Assembly (NCBI GenBank): GCA_963675235.2
Contig: CAXXFU010000004.1
Span: 496,001-560,000 of the forward strand
DNA: 64,000 nucleotides
Reading direction: 5' to 3'
From: JAHJQZ01 sp963675235
GTDB taxonomy: Bacteria; Pseudomonadota; Alphaproteobacteria; Rhizobiales; Devosiaceae
The notes below the pieces were generated by a model that had not been told where the DNA came from, made no database searches, and was given only the letters and a program-made list of their open reading frames with translations. Below are positions 1 to 8,692 of the stretch, piece after piece. Both the position numbers and the translations under genes were made by a program. Position 1 is the first letter of the stretch, and each line of letters opens with the position of its first letter.

Positions 1-294
1 GACCCTGCGGCCCGACACGCCCTCGACAAGGCCGGTACCGAGATCAGCCGGCCCGTCCGGCGTCTCGATCGTCGCCGCCACTGCCCAGGGGCTTTCGGCC
101 CCCAATTGCGTCAACGTCTCGAAACCGGCGCGGCGCATGCCTCGTCCCGGCGCCAGCAGCGACACGGCTTCGATGAGATTGGTCTTACCCGATCCGTTGG
201 GCCCGGTCAGCACCACGTGCCGGGAATCGAGATCGAGCGCCGCCGTGGCGTAGTTGCGGAAATGGGTGAGGCGCAGGCGGGAGATGTGGGGCAT
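1..294 (-). CDS. recF: RecF, DNA repair/replication ATPase (partial, N-terminal 98 residues)
   Basis: This is the start of RecF, an SMC-like ATPase that loads RecA at single-strand gaps with RecO and RecR. The reading frame runs off the left edge of the window, so only the N-terminus is seen. Translation from the ATG at 294 begins MPHISRLRLTHFRNYATAAL and contains a Walker A loop (GPNGSGKTN, about residues 31-39), both typical of RecF. It lies downstream of dnaN on the same strand, the usual dnaA-dnaN-recF order, with about 100 bp between the dnaN stop and this start. The identification rests on the N-terminal motif and the context. Confidence 0.93.
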   Translation of the reverse strand, partial: MPHISRLRLTHFRNYATAALDLDSRHVVLTGPNGSGKTNLIEAVSLLAPGRGMRRAGFETLTQLGAESPWAVAATIETPDGPADLGTGLVEGVSGRRV

Positions 295-393
295 GAGAGA
301 ATAGCGAATAGCCAATAGCGAGTGGGGAATAAAGAAAAAGCGACTGAAGGGAGCCCGGCTCCCTCTTCGCTAGTCACCACTCTCTATCCGCTT

Positions 394-1512
394 CTACACC
401 CGCATCGGCATCAGCACGAACAGCGCGCTGCCGCCATCTTCTTCCTGCACCAGCGTCGGCGACCCGGAATCGTTGAACAGGAACGATGCGTTCTCGGTGC
501 GGATCTGCGAGATGATGTCGAGCAGGTAACGGGCGTTGAAGCCGATCTCGAAGCCTTCGTGTTCGAAGGAAACGGCAATCTCCTCGCTGGCGGTGCCGTG
601 GTCGGGATTGGTCACGCTCAGTTCCAGAACGTCATTGCTGGCCATCAGCTTGACCGCCTTGCCGCCCCGGTCCGAGGCAATGGTCGAGACGCGGTCGACG
701 GCGGTGGCGAACAGGGCGCGGTCGACAAGCATCTTCTTGTCGTTGTTCTTTGGCGTCACGCGCTCGTAATCGGGGAAGGTGCCCTCGATGAGCTTGGACA
801 ACAGCACTACGCCGCCGAGCGAGAAGCGTATCTTGGTGTCGGAAAGCTCGACCTTGACCTCGTCCTCGCTGCCTTCGAGCAGCTTTTGCACCTCGGCAAC
901 CGTCTTGCGCGGCACGATGATGCCCGGCATGCCGGCCGCCCCCTCGGGCGCCGGCGCCTCGGCCCGTGCCAAGCGGTGACCATCGGTCGCCACGGCCCGC
1001 ATCACCACGCCCGAGGCATCGTCCATGGTATGGAAATAGATGCCGTTGAGGTAATAGCGCGTCTCTTCGTTGGAGATGGCGAATTGGGTGCGTTCGATCA
1101 GCTCGCCGAGCACCGGCGCGGGGATCGAGAAGGTGTGCGAGAAACTGTCGGCCTTGAGGTCGGGGAACCCGTCCGGATTGAGGCAGGAAAGCTCGAACCG
1201 CGAGCGGCCCGAGGAAATGGTCATGCGCTCGCCGCCTTCGGTCTCGAGCCGCACTTCGGCGCCGTCGGCGAGTTTCCTGACGATCTCGTAAAGCGTGTGC
1301 GCCGGCACGGTGGTCGCACCCGGCGTCGCCGTCACGGCCGGCGCGGTCTCGGTGACCTCGATATCGAGATCGGTGGCGCGCAGATCGAGCCCGGCGGGAC
1401 CGGCGGTCACCAGCACATTGGCCAGGATCGGATAGGTGTTGCGGCGTTCGACGACGCGATGCACATGGCCGAGCGATTTCAGCAGGTGGTTGCGTTCGAG
1501 CGTAACTTTCAT
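394..1512 (-). CDS. dnaN: DNA polymerase III beta subunit (sliding clamp)
   Basis: The ring-shaped clamp tethers polymerase III to DNA. The product is 372 residues, the usual length, starting MKVTLERNHLLKSLGHVHRV and ending in VLMPMRV, the conserved C-terminal clamp signature (MPMR). The open frame extends further upstream, but the ATG at 1512 is preferred because it gives the family N-terminus and is preceded by a GAAGGA-type ribosome site. It lies between dnaA and recF on the same strand. The 516-bp gap to dnaA, full of hairpins, suggests that dnaN has its own promoter rather than depending only on read-through from dnaA. Confidence 0.98.
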   Translation of the reverse strand: MKVTLERNHLLKSLGHVHRVVERRNTYPILANVLVTAGPAGLDLRATDLDIEVTETAPAVTATPGATTVPAHTLYEIVRKLADGAEVRLETEGGERMTISSGRSRFELSCLNPDGFPDLKADSFSHTFSIPAPVLGELIERTQFAISNEETRYYLNGIYFHTMDDASGVVMRAVATDGHRLARAEAPAPEGAAGMPGIIVPRKTVAEVQKLLEGSEDEVKVELSDTKIRFSLGGVVLLSKLIEGTFPDYERVTPKNNDKKMLVDRALFATAVDRVSTIASDRGGKAVKLMASNDVLELSVTNPDHGTASEEIAVSFEHEGFEIGFNARYLLDIISQIRTENASFLFNDSGSPTLVQEEDGGSALFVLMPMRV

Positions 1513-1747
1513 TGCAGTAAACTCATTCCTTCTCGGCGCGCTCAACGCGCCACGCATGCCCGGACGAAAACCGGGGTTCGGACTGTGGCAAGCGCACGGA
1601 AAAAACGCAAGCGGCGGCACGGTGTATGTGCCGGATTTTCGCTGGATTCGTCCGCAGTTGGCACTGAGAAGGGAGCGGGAGCGGGTTTGCCGGCGTACGC
1701 GCTGAGGCCGGCCGGCTCCATGACGGCATTTGCGGCGGCAAAAGGCA

Positions 1748-1845
1748 GTCATCCCCGGGGCTGGCCCGGGAACAAAGGCACGCATCTATCTGCACGTGAA
1801 AGATATGTTTGCGCGGCTGGATTCCGGCTTTCACCGGAATGACGA
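1748..1845. repeat. Two short palindromic REP-like units between dnaN and dnaA
   Basis: Two palindromes lie about 70 bp apart: one around 1752-1771 built on CCCCGGGG..CCCGGG, and one at 1821-1840 with arms ATTCCGG and CCGGAAT separated by six bases. Both are flanked by GTCAT/ATGAC-type ends. The same style of element (GTCAT followed by a CTCGGG/CCCGAG palindrome) recurs at 26436-26586, so they look like members of a dispersed intergenic repeat family. No coding function is seen. The rest of 1513-1906 holds no recognisable gene. Confidence 0.6.
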
Positions 1846-1906
1846 CATGGCGAAAGCGACCGGCCCCTAGCCCTGCGAGCAAAGCCCTCCAGGCGTTCGG
1901 ACCTAA

Positions 1907-2032
1907 AATCGCTCCACTGGAGCGATTGGCCACTGGCCGGGGACCCCGCTGCCTGACGGCAGCGCCCCGGCGTAATTCACCTTCCGAAGCCCCACCGGGG
2001 CTTCGGATCGCCCAAGGCGACCGGTGAATTAC
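1907..2032 (-). terminator. Compound hairpin array just downstream of dnaA
   Basis: At least four perfect stems are packed into 126 bp. GTAATTCACC (1972-1981) pairs with GGTGAATTAC (2023-2032). Inside it are a 10-bp stem (1984-1993 with 1997-2006) and a 5-bp stem (2008-2012 with 2016-2020), giving a cloverleaf-like three-way junction. Next comes CGCTGCC/GGCAGCG (1947-1953/1958-1964), extended by CCGGGG/CCCCGG, and last AATCGCTCC/GGAGCGATT (1907-1915/1919-1927). In the dnaA direction this last stem ends in TTTT, like an intrinsic terminator. The outer stem overlaps the dnaA stop codon (2029-2031). A termination or mRNA-stability role is inferred. Confidence 0.6.
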
Positions 2033-3537
2033 TCTTCCAGCATCCTCTTGAGCAGTTCGATCTCCTGCTGCAGCTCGCCGTCGTCCTTCATCATCTGCTC
2101 GACCTTGCGGACCGAGTGCAGGACGGTGGTGTGATCGCGGCCACCGAAACGCCTGCCGATCTCGGGCAGCGAACGCGAGGTCAGCGACTTGGCCAGATAC
2201 ATGGCGATCTGGCGCGGCCGCACCACTTCGCGCGACCGGCGCGACGAGAGCAGGTCGTTGCGCGGCACCTTGAAGTGCTTGGAGACGAGCTTGAGGATGT
2301 CCTCGATGCGGACGCGGCGGATTTCCCGAACCCGCATCAGGTCGGCCAGCGTGCGCTCGGCCATCTGCACCGTGATCGCCTCGTTGGTCAGCTGGTTGGC
2401 TGCAACGAGCCGATTGACGGCACCGTCGAGATCGCGGCCATGGCTGATCACCGAATGGGCGATGAAATCGATCACCGGGCCGGGGAAATGCACCCCGGGG
2501 AAGCGCTGCACGGCCAACTCGGCCCGGCGGGCGACGATGGCACGGCGCAAATCATAGTCGAAGGTGACGATCGGCACGACCAGACCGCCCGAAAGCCGAG
2601 AGCGCACGCGCTCGTCGATCATGTCGAGATCTCGCGGCGGCGCATCGCCGGCCACCACCACCTGCTTGGCGCCACTGAGGAGCGCCGACAGATTGTGACC
2701 GAATTCGGTGGCCGACTTGCCCTGCAGGAACTGCATGTCGTCGATCAAAAGAAGATCGATGCGCCGCAGCCATTCCTTGAAGGCGATGGCCGACTGGCGC
2801 TGCACCGCCGAGATGAAATGGTACATGAAGTGGTCGGCGGTCAGATAGACGATGTTGAGGCTCGGATCGGCCTTGGAGACCGACCAGGCAATGGCGTTGA
2901 GAAGGTGCGATTTGCCCAGACCCACCGTCGAATGGATATAGACCGGATTGAAGGTCACGGTCTTGCGCGTCGCCGCGCTCGCCACCTGCTTGGCAACCCC
3001 GAGCGCGATCTCGTTGGCCTTGCCGGCGACGAAGGTCTCGAAACATAGACGCGGATCGAGCGCCGAACCGGACAGCGCATCGCCACGCGGCGTCTGCTGA
3101 GGAATGGGGGTCGGACGAGGTGGCTGCGGCACCTCTTCCTCGACCGGTTCGGCATGGCCGTGAAGGCGCGGCCGCGCCTGGCCATTGATCCGGACCGTCA
3201 GATGAAGGCGGGTGATGCTGGCTTCCTCTTCACTGAGGCAGGCCAGAATGCGCTCGACATATTTGCTTTCGATCCACGAGCACAGGAACTTGGTCGGTAC
3301 CGACAGGTGGGCGACATCGTCGAGAATTTCTTCCATCTCGAGTCGCTGGAACCAGGAATTGAAGGCATCGTCCCCAACACTTGCCTTCAGACGTGCTCGC
3401 GCACGTGTCCAGATCTGGTCGAGTTCGCCTCGACCTGCACCGTCACCCATCGTTTGCCCCCTTGTTCCAGATACCGCTGCCGCGACCGGCATAGCGCCGT
3501 CCTCCACCCGCGTTGTACGTGCCGCGTTTGCGTTCAT
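2029..3537 (-). CDS. dnaA: Chromosomal replication initiator DnaA
   Basis: DnaA is the AAA+ protein that opens the replication origin. The 502-residue product starts at the ATG at 3537, which has an AAGAGG ribosome site six bases upstream; the open frame continues 32 codons further but without such a site. Visible parts are the N-terminal domain (IWTRARARLKASVGDDAFNS), a variable proline-rich linker, Walker A (GLGKSHLL, with Ser in place of the commoner Thr), Walker B (LLLIDDMQFL) and the C-terminal DnaA-box binding signature (GRDHTTVLHS). It heads the dnaA-dnaN-recF block. Control may involve the GANTC sites upstream. Confidence 0.98.
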   Translation of the reverse strand: MNANAARTTRVEDGAMPVAAAVSGTRGQTMGDGAGRGELDQIWTRARARLKASVGDDAFNSWFQRLEMEEILDDVAHLSVPTKFLCSWIESKYVERILACLSEEEASITRLHLTVRINGQARPRLHGHAEPVEEEVPQPPRPTPIPQQTPRGDALSGSALDPRLCFETFVAGKANEIALGVAKQVASAATRKTVTFNPVYIHSTVGLGKSHLLNAIAWSVSKADPSLNIVYLTADHFMYHFISAVQRQSAIAFKEWLRRIDLLLIDDMQFLQGKSATEFGHNLSALLSGAKQVVVAGDAPPRDLDMIDERVRSRLSGGLVVPIVTFDYDLRRAIVARRAELAVQRFPGVHFPGPVIDFIAHSVISHGRDLDGAVNRLVAANQLTNEAITVQMAERTLADLMRVREIRRVRIEDILKLVSKHFKVPRNDLLSSRRSREVVRPRQIAMYLAKSLTSRSLPEIGRRFGGRDHTTVLHSVRKVEQMMKDDGELQQEIELLKRMLEE

Positions 3538-4163
3538 GCCTCTTATTTCCCCATATTCTCGATATGGCGCACCCCACCCCGGGGCGGCCGTCAGCGACGC
3601 TGGCCGCTGGACATAACTCTCCCGCGCCCGCAAACGCCGCAGCGGGATCAGGACTTGTTCAACTTAAGAAGAAATCGCCTACTTTACGTATTGAGACCGT
3701 AAAAACAGGTGGGTTACCAGATAAACTCTATGGCGTGACAGCAATGATCGGATGGCCTTCCCAGGCAATTCTGTCGCCAATTGTGGCCCTAACGCTTCCG
3801 ATCATGTTTGATGCCCCCATATAGTTATGCAGACTGCACAAAATGCAAACGCCCGCCGCCGTTTGTCTATCTGACGGGGGCCATCTTAGCGGGGGGGAGA
3901 AGGCGCTTCAATACGTGAATCGTTGAAAAATAGGCTTGACAGTTTGCTTCGGAAAAAGTGTTCCAGCCGACCCGATCGTGACACTTTTTTAACACTCTGA
4001 GTCGCAAGCGGAATCCCCCGAAAGCGCCTCATTTCGCTAAGAAAGAATATTCTCCCCTTGCTGGCAAAATCTCGTTTCTGAGGTCGTGAAACGACAACAC
4101 CATAACCTGTTACGTCGCCGGAGTCCGGCGTTATGTCGCATGGACCGGCAAGCCGAAACGACA
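3538..4163. promoter_or_regulatory. dnaA upstream region with clustered GANTC sites
   Basis: This noncoding stretch between rpsT and dnaA should hold the dnaA promoter. Four GANTC sites, the CcrM methyltransferase target of alphaproteobacteria, occur within about 210 bp: 3917-3921, 3999-4003, 4011-4015 and 4121-4125. One site per roughly 256 bp is expected by chance. A small palindrome CGCCGG-AGT-CCGGCG lies at 4116-4130, and an AGAATATTCT dyad at 4044-4053. No canonical TTATNCACA DnaA box was found by eye, so I do not call an origin here. A TTGACA hexamer at 3936-3941 lies on the plus strand, the wrong direction for dnaA. Confidence 0.45.
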
Positions 4164-4184
4164 AAGGGCCCACGAGGGGCCCTT
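4164..4184 (-). terminator. Intrinsic terminator of rpsT
   Basis: An 8-bp GC-rich stem, AAGGGCCC (4164-4171) with GGGCCCTT (4177-4184), lies about 60 bp past the rpsT stop codon. In the rpsT direction it is followed by a T-rich tail (TTTGTCGTTT), the form of a Rho-independent terminator. Confidence 0.8.
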
Positions 4185-4242
4185 CGGAAGTGCGGTGGAC
4201 TGTCGCGGCCTGCCGGCGCAGCCGGAACAGGCAATCACGATT

Positions 4243-4509
4243 TCAGGCCGTCATGGCCTTCACGCGATGGGCCAGGCGGGACACCTTGCGTGCCGCCAGG
4301 TTGCGGTGAACCACGCCATGGGTCGCAGCGCTGTGCAACTCGGGCTCGGCAAGCCGCAGGGCGGCCGTCGCTTCTTCCCTGTTGCCCGCGGCAATCGCTT
4401 CTTCAACCTTGCGCAGGTAAGTGCGCATGCGCGAGCGGCGGGACTTGTTGACGGCGGTCTGCCGGGCGATCTTGCGAGCGGCCTTCTTGGCCGAGGCGGT
4501 ATTGGCCAT
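4243..4509 (-). CDS. rpsT: 30S ribosomal protein S20
   Basis: S20 is a small helical protein that binds 16S rRNA in the 30S subunit. The 88-residue product begins MANTASAKKAARKIARQTAV, the typical lysine- and arginine-rich S20 start, and ends LAHRVKAMTA. The ATG at 4509 is chosen because it gives the family N-terminus and has an AGAGGA site upstream; 22 extra open codons before it are not S20-like. It lies between mutM and dnaA, as in many Hyphomicrobiales, and is followed by its own terminator. Confidence 0.97.
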   Translation of the reverse strand: MANTASAKKAARKIARQTAVNKSRRSRMRTYLRKVEEAIAAGNREEATAALRLAEPELHSAATHGVVHRNLAARKVSRLAHRVKAMTA

Positions 4510-4645
4510 CTTTATCCTCTTGCGGCTTTGATGCGGCGCGGCGCGTTCGACATCGGTCGCGGCAGCCGGTTCCATAAACTATTGCGGCAGCCGACCGGCC
4601 GCCAAAGGTCGCCGGGTTATAGTTGCCGACACGATTGGCGTCAAC

Positions 4646-5506
4646 TCATTTGCTCTGACACACCGGACAGCAAAAACTCGAACGCCCGGACTGGACGATG
4701 CGGGCGATGGTGCCGGAGCAGCCGGGTCGGCGACATGGCTCATCTTCTCGCCCGTAGACATCGAAACTGTGCTGGAAATAGCCTGGCAAACCGGACGCGT
4801 CGACGAAGTCCCTCAGTGTCGAGCCGCCGGCAGCGATGGCCTCGGTCAGCACGGCGCGGATGGCTGCGACCAACCGGTCGATATCGGCATCGCCAAGTTG
4901 CCCCGCCGGCCGGGTCGGGGCGATGCCGGCACGCCACAGAGCCTCGCAGACATAGATATTGCCGAGACCGGCAACGGTCTTCTGGTCGAGCAGCACCGAT
5001 TTGATCGGCGCAGCCCGCCCGGCCACGGCCTTGGCCAGATGCTCGGGCGAGAAAGAATTGCCCAAAGGTTCCGGTCCCAGGCCTTGCAGCTGGACGATCT
5101 CGGCCTCGTTCGGCGCCAGCGCGATGAAACCGAAACGGCGCGGGTCATTATAAATCAGCCGGGCTTGCCGCCCCTTGCGTTCGAGCCCGATCAGCAGGTG
5201 ATCATGGATATCGGCCCGCCCCGCCGGGTTCACTCGCGTCGGCTCGGAGAGCGCCGATCTGTCGACGCGCCAGGCGCCGGTCATGCCAAGATGGCTCAGC
5301 ATCACCCGGCCGTCCGACAGGACGAACAGCAGATACTTGGCCCGGCGATCGAGCCGCTCGATGCGTGTGGCGGCAATCGAGGCCAGCGTGTCGGGGAAGT
5401 CGAACCTGAGGTTTGCCCGCCGCGTCTCCACGCTGGAGACGCGCGCACCCACGATCAACGGTTCGAGGCCGCGCCTAACGGTTTCGACTTCAGGGAGTTC
5501 GGGCAT
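4646..5506 (-). CDS. mutM: Formamidopyrimidine-DNA glycosylase
   Basis: This base-excision repair enzyme removes 8-oxoguanine and formamidopyrimidines and nicks the abasic site. The 286-residue product begins MPELPEVETVRRG; the catalytic Pro2 and Glu3 follow the initiator Met. The C-terminal zinc finger is visible as CRRPGC ... CCPVC, with the GRSSFCCP signature. The ATG at 5506 is fixed by the need for Pro at position 2. It is divergent from ubiE, an arrangement common next to dnaA in Hyphomicrobiales. Confidence 0.97.
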   Translation of the reverse strand: MPELPEVETVRRGLEPLIVGARVSSVETRRANLRFDFPDTLASIAATRIERLDRRAKYLLFVLSDGRVMLSHLGMTGAWRVDRSALSEPTRVNPAGRADIHDHLLIGLERKGRQARLIYNDPRRFGFIALAPNEAEIVQLQGLGPEPLGNSFSPEHLAKAVAGRAAPIKSVLLDQKTVAGLGNIYVCEALWRAGIAPTRPAGQLGDADIDRLVAAIRAVLTEAIAAGGSTLRDFVDASGLPGYFQHSFDVYGREDEPCRRPGCSGTIARIVQSGRSSFCCPVCQSK

Positions 5507-5589
5507 CCTGGCGTGCTCGCACCGCTTGGAGAACGTTAAGGCGTGGTCTATGGTCGCGCCAGTTTTAAAAGCCGCCGGTATTGCGCGCA

Positions 5590-6354
5590 ATGAATGAGAC
5601 TCCCCAGACCACCCATTTCGGCGAACGCCAGGTTCCGCTGACCGAAAAGCAGGGCCTTGTCGATGACGTCTTCCACGCCGTCGCCGATCGCTATGACCTG
5701 ATGAACGACCTGATGAGCTTCGGCGTCCACCGCCTGTGGAAGGACATCATGGTCACTCGCCTTGCCCCACCCAAATCGGGAACGCGCCCCTATCGCGTTC
5801 TCGACATGGCGGGCGGCACCGGCGACATCGCAGAGCGCATCATCAATGTCAGCCACGGCTATGCCGAAGTGGTCGTCTCCGACATCAATTCGGACATGCT
5901 GCGCGTCGGCGCCGAACGGGCGAAAAACTGGCGCTATCCCGGTCAGGTCGGCTTTGTCGAGGCCAATGCAGAGGAGCTGCCGTTCGAGGACGAGAGCTTC
6001 GACGCCTACACGATCGCCTTCGGCATCCGCAACGTGCCGCGCATCCCGGTGGCGCTGAAAGAAGCCCATCGCGTTTTGAAGCGCGGTGGACGATTCCTGT
6101 GTCTTGAGTTCTCGACGGTCGATGTAACCGGCCTCGACAGGATCTATGACGAATTCTCCAAACGCTTCATCCCGCCGACCGGTCGCATCGTCACCGGCGA
6201 CGCCCAGCCCTATCAGTACCTGATCGAATCCATCCGCAAGTTTCCCGACGCGCCGAGTTTCGCCGGCATGATCGCCGAGGCCGGGTTCAAACGGGTGACC
6301 CACGATGCCCTTTCCGGCAACATCGCCGCGCTGCATGGCGGCTGGAAGCTTTAG
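5590..6354 (+). CDS. ubiE: Ubiquinone/menaquinone C-methyltransferase UbiE
   Basis: UbiE uses S-adenosylmethionine to methylate the quinone ring during ubiquinone (and menaquinone) synthesis. The 254-residue product has the UbiE signature YDLMNDLMSFGVHRLWKD near residue 37, SAM motif I (LDMAGGTGDIA) and the post-motif RVLKRGGRFLCLEFS. An ATG at 5590 is chosen over an in-frame TTG nine bases earlier. ubiB follows 12 bp after the stop, so the two are probably one operon. Confidence 0.96.
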   Translation: MNETPQTTHFGERQVPLTEKQGLVDDVFHAVADRYDLMNDLMSFGVHRLWKDIMVTRLAPPKSGTRPYRVLDMAGGTGDIAERIINVSHGYAEVVVSDINSDMLRVGAERAKNWRYPGQVGFVEANAEELPFEDESFDAYTIAFGIRNVPRIPVALKEAHRVLKRGGRFLCLEFSTVDVTGLDRIYDEFSKRFIPPTGRIVTGDAQPYQYLIESIRKFPDAPSFAGMIAEAGFKRVTHDALSGNIAALHGGWKL

Positions 6355-6366
6355 GAGCTTTACGAC

Positions 6367-7893
6367 GTGTTGCTTCTTGCCTATGCGCGCCTCATCCGCG
6401 CCGGCTTCGTTCTCGCCCGCGAGGGCGGATTCTCGCTTGTCGACCCGGCCCAACTGCCGGCCAGCGCCCGCTTCGCCATCGCCACGGCGCGGCTTGTCGA
6501 GCGCCGCGCGGTCAGAAGAACCGGGCGCGTCGAACGCCTGACCCGCGCCCTCAACCGGCTCGGCCCGACCTATGTGAAGTTCGGCCAGATGCTGGCGACA
6601 CGGCCCGATATCGTCGGTGCCGAGATCGCCGAGGACCTGTCGGCTCTGCAGGACCGGATGGAACCGTTCCCCGAAGCCAAGGCGCAAGAGATCCTTGCCG
6701 AAGCACTCGGTCACAAGGCCGAGGGTCTGGGCAAGCTCGGCACCGCCATTGCCGCCGCATCGATCGCCCAGGTGCACAAGACCGAGCTCAAGACCGAGGA
6801 CGGGGTGACCGTGCCGGTGGCAGTCAAGATCCTGAGACCCGGCGTTGCCCGGCGCTTCGCCAGCGATCTCGAAAGCTATTATGCCGGGGCGCGGCTGGGC
6901 GAGAGACTGTTCCGGCCCCTGCGCCGCCTCAAGCCCATCCAAGTCGTGGAAACGCTCGACCGCTCGGCCCGGCTCGAACTCGACCTCCGGTTCGAGGCGG
7001 CGGCCATTTCCGAATTCGCCGAGAACGGCAAGGATCATCCCGATTTCGTCCTGCCGGGCCTTTACTGGAACCAGATCGCCCCGAACGTCCTGACAACGAG
7101 CTGGATTGACGGCATTCCGCTGACCGATCGCGCCGCCGTCAGGGCCGCCGGTCTCGACCTCAAGGCGCTGGCCGCCAAGCTGCTGCAGAGCTTTTTGCGC
7201 CACGCCATCCGTGACGGCTTCTTTCATGCCGACATGCACCCGGGCAACCTGTTCGCCCTGAAGAACGGCGACGTGGCGGCGGTCGATTTCGGCATCATGG
7301 GCCGGATCGGACCGGGCGAACGCCGGTTCCTCGCCGAAATCCTTTATGGCTTCATCACCCGTGACTACGACATGGTGGCCCGCCGCCATTTCGAGATGGG
7401 TTATGTACCTGCCGACCAGTCGGTCGAGGATTTCACCCTCGCCATCCGCTCGATCGGCGAACCACTGCACGGACGGCTGTCGCGCGACATCTCGATGGCG
7501 CGGGTACTCGGGCAATTGTTCTCGATCACCGAGCTGTTCCACATGCAGACCCGGCCCGAGCTGCTGATGCTGCAAAAGACCATGGTGCTGGTCGAAGGCG
7601 TCTCGCGCGATCTCGACCCCGATCTCGACATCTGGACTGTCTCCGAACCGGTGGTCTCGGAATGGCTGGCCCGCCAGGCCGGGCCGATCGGGCGCTTCGA
7701 GGAACTGCGCGACCACGGCACGCGCCTGATGGGTTTCGTGGCCCGCCTGCCCTCGATCGCCGAGCGCGCCGAACGCCTGCTCGGTACCATCGAGGCCGAA
7801 CACAAAAAACCGCAGCGGCACTATGCCGGCGTGATGGCTTTTCTTCTGGCGCTGGTTGCCGTGCTGCTGGCCGTCATCGCTGTCAAAATCTAG
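6367..7893 (+). CDS. ubiB: UbiB, atypical kinase-like ubiquinone biosynthesis protein
   Basis: UbiB is a membrane-associated ABC1/ADCK-type protein needed for ubiquinone synthesis; it has ATPase activity rather than ordinary protein-kinase activity. The 508-residue product starts at GTG 6367. It shows the KFGQ motif (KFGQMLATRPD), the alanine-rich loop (AAASIAQVHK), the catalytic-loop region (FFHADMHPGNLF) and DFG (VAAVDFGIMG). A hydrophobic C-terminal segment (about residues 488-508) fits a membrane anchor. In many relatives coaBC follows; here a lipoprotein gene does. Confidence 0.96.
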   Translation: MLLLAYARLIRAGFVLAREGGFSLVDPAQLPASARFAIATARLVERRAVRRTGRVERLTRALNRLGPTYVKFGQMLATRPDIVGAEIAEDLSALQDRMEPFPEAKAQEILAEALGHKAEGLGKLGTAIAAASIAQVHKTELKTEDGVTVPVAVKILRPGVARRFASDLESYYAGARLGERLFRPLRRLKPIQVVETLDRSARLELDLRFEAAAISEFAENGKDHPDFVLPGLYWNQIAPNVLTTSWIDGIPLTDRAAVRAAGLDLKALAAKLLQSFLRHAIRDGFFHADMHPGNLFALKNGDVAAVDFGIMGRIGPGERRFLAEILYGFITRDYDMVARRHFEMGYVPADQSVEDFTLAIRSIGEPLHGRLSRDISMARVLGQLFSITELFHMQTRPELLMLQKTMVLVEGVSRDLDPDLDIWTVSEPVVSEWLARQAGPIGRFEELRDHGTRLMGFVARLPSIAERAERLLGTIEAEHKKPQRHYAGVMAFLLALVAVLLAVIAVKI

Positions 7894-8088
7894 CTCCCGC
7901 GCTGGCGCAAAACCGGTATTTCATCGGCCGTCCCGAACCGATTCGGCACCAAAAATCGACGATTTGGCGGCACTTTGGTGTTGTCTATCCGTTAATCGAG
8001 TTGTCGAAAGCCGGTGGTAGAGCTTGCCCGACACCGGTGCTATCCCTAGTCTTTCCAGCGGCCCCGCCCGGGCTCCGGAGGAAGATGA

Positions 8089-8688
8089 ATGATTAATGGT
8101 TCGCATATTTTGAAAACGGCAGCGGTACTGGTTCTGACTGGTGCCCTCGCCGGCTGCTTTGACGTCGATATGCAGGTCACTGTGCTGGACAGTGAAACCG
8201 CTTCGGCCAAGATCGTCACGACGCTGCCCAAGGAACTGGTCTCGCTTGCCGATATCGAGTCAGGCGATGCCGAGTTCTGCGGCAAGGCATCAGAGATCAC
8301 CGAAACCGAAGACTCCATCATCTGTGAGGAAACTCACGAAGGCAGGTTCGACGAGGTCATCCCGCAGGGCAGCCCCGATGAACCCCAGCCGACCATCGCC
8401 CTTGTGGCGCCCGGTCAGGTCAGGGTCAGCTTCCCGACCGGCACGATGGCCGAGGAAATGGGTGTCGACGCCGACGATGAGGAAAGCGCCCAGGCCATGC
8501 AGATGATGAAGCCCATGTTCGAAGGCCACGGCATCACCATGCGTGTGGTGGGCAACAAGATCATCGACACCAACATGACCCTCAGCGCCGACGAGAAGAG
8601 CGCCGAGCTCAAGGTCATGTTCATCGACCTGATCGAAGGCAGTGCCACGCTCCCCGACGAGAGCTATGCCATCGTCCAGCTGCCGTAG
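8089..8688 (+). CDS. Lipoprotein of unknown function, LppM-like in appearance
   Basis: This 199-residue protein has a lipoprotein signal peptide ending in the lipobox LAGC (Cys23), so it should be lipid-anchored outside the inner membrane. The mature part is acidic (a run around VDADDEESAQ) and opens FDVDMQVTVLDSETASAKIV, the strand pattern seen in LppM-type lipoproteins; that resemblance is tentative. A strong GGAGGA ribosome site precedes the ATG at 8089. It lies 195 bp after ubiB and only 4 bp before dut, so it is probably cotranscribed with dut. No function can be assigned. Confidence 0.8.
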   Translation: MINGSHILKTAAVLVLTGALAGCFDVDMQVTVLDSETASAKIVTTLPKELVSLADIESGDAEFCGKASEITETEDSIICEETHEGRFDEVIPQGSPDEPQPTIALVAPGQVRVSFPTGTMAEEMGVDADDEESAQAMQMMKPMFEGHGITMRVVGNKIIDTNMTLSADEKSAELKVMFIDLIEGSATLPDESYAIVQLP

Positions 8689-8692
8689 CGAC

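Noticed and set aside
322..1842. Long plus-strand open frame of about 500 codons opposite dnaN
   Set aside because: It is the GC-rich shadow of dnaN; the translation is Arg/Gly/His-rich with no motif, and dnaN on the other strand is certain.
3538..4163. Replication origin next to dnaA
   Set aside because: No canonical DnaA boxes and no AT-rich 13-mer-like array were found by eye; in many alphaproteobacteria the origin lies elsewhere (near hemE).
5548..7821. 757-codon minus-strand open frame opposite ubiE/ubiB
   Set aside because: It is antisense to two well-supported genes and its translation is low-complexity; long antisense frames are expected at this GC content.
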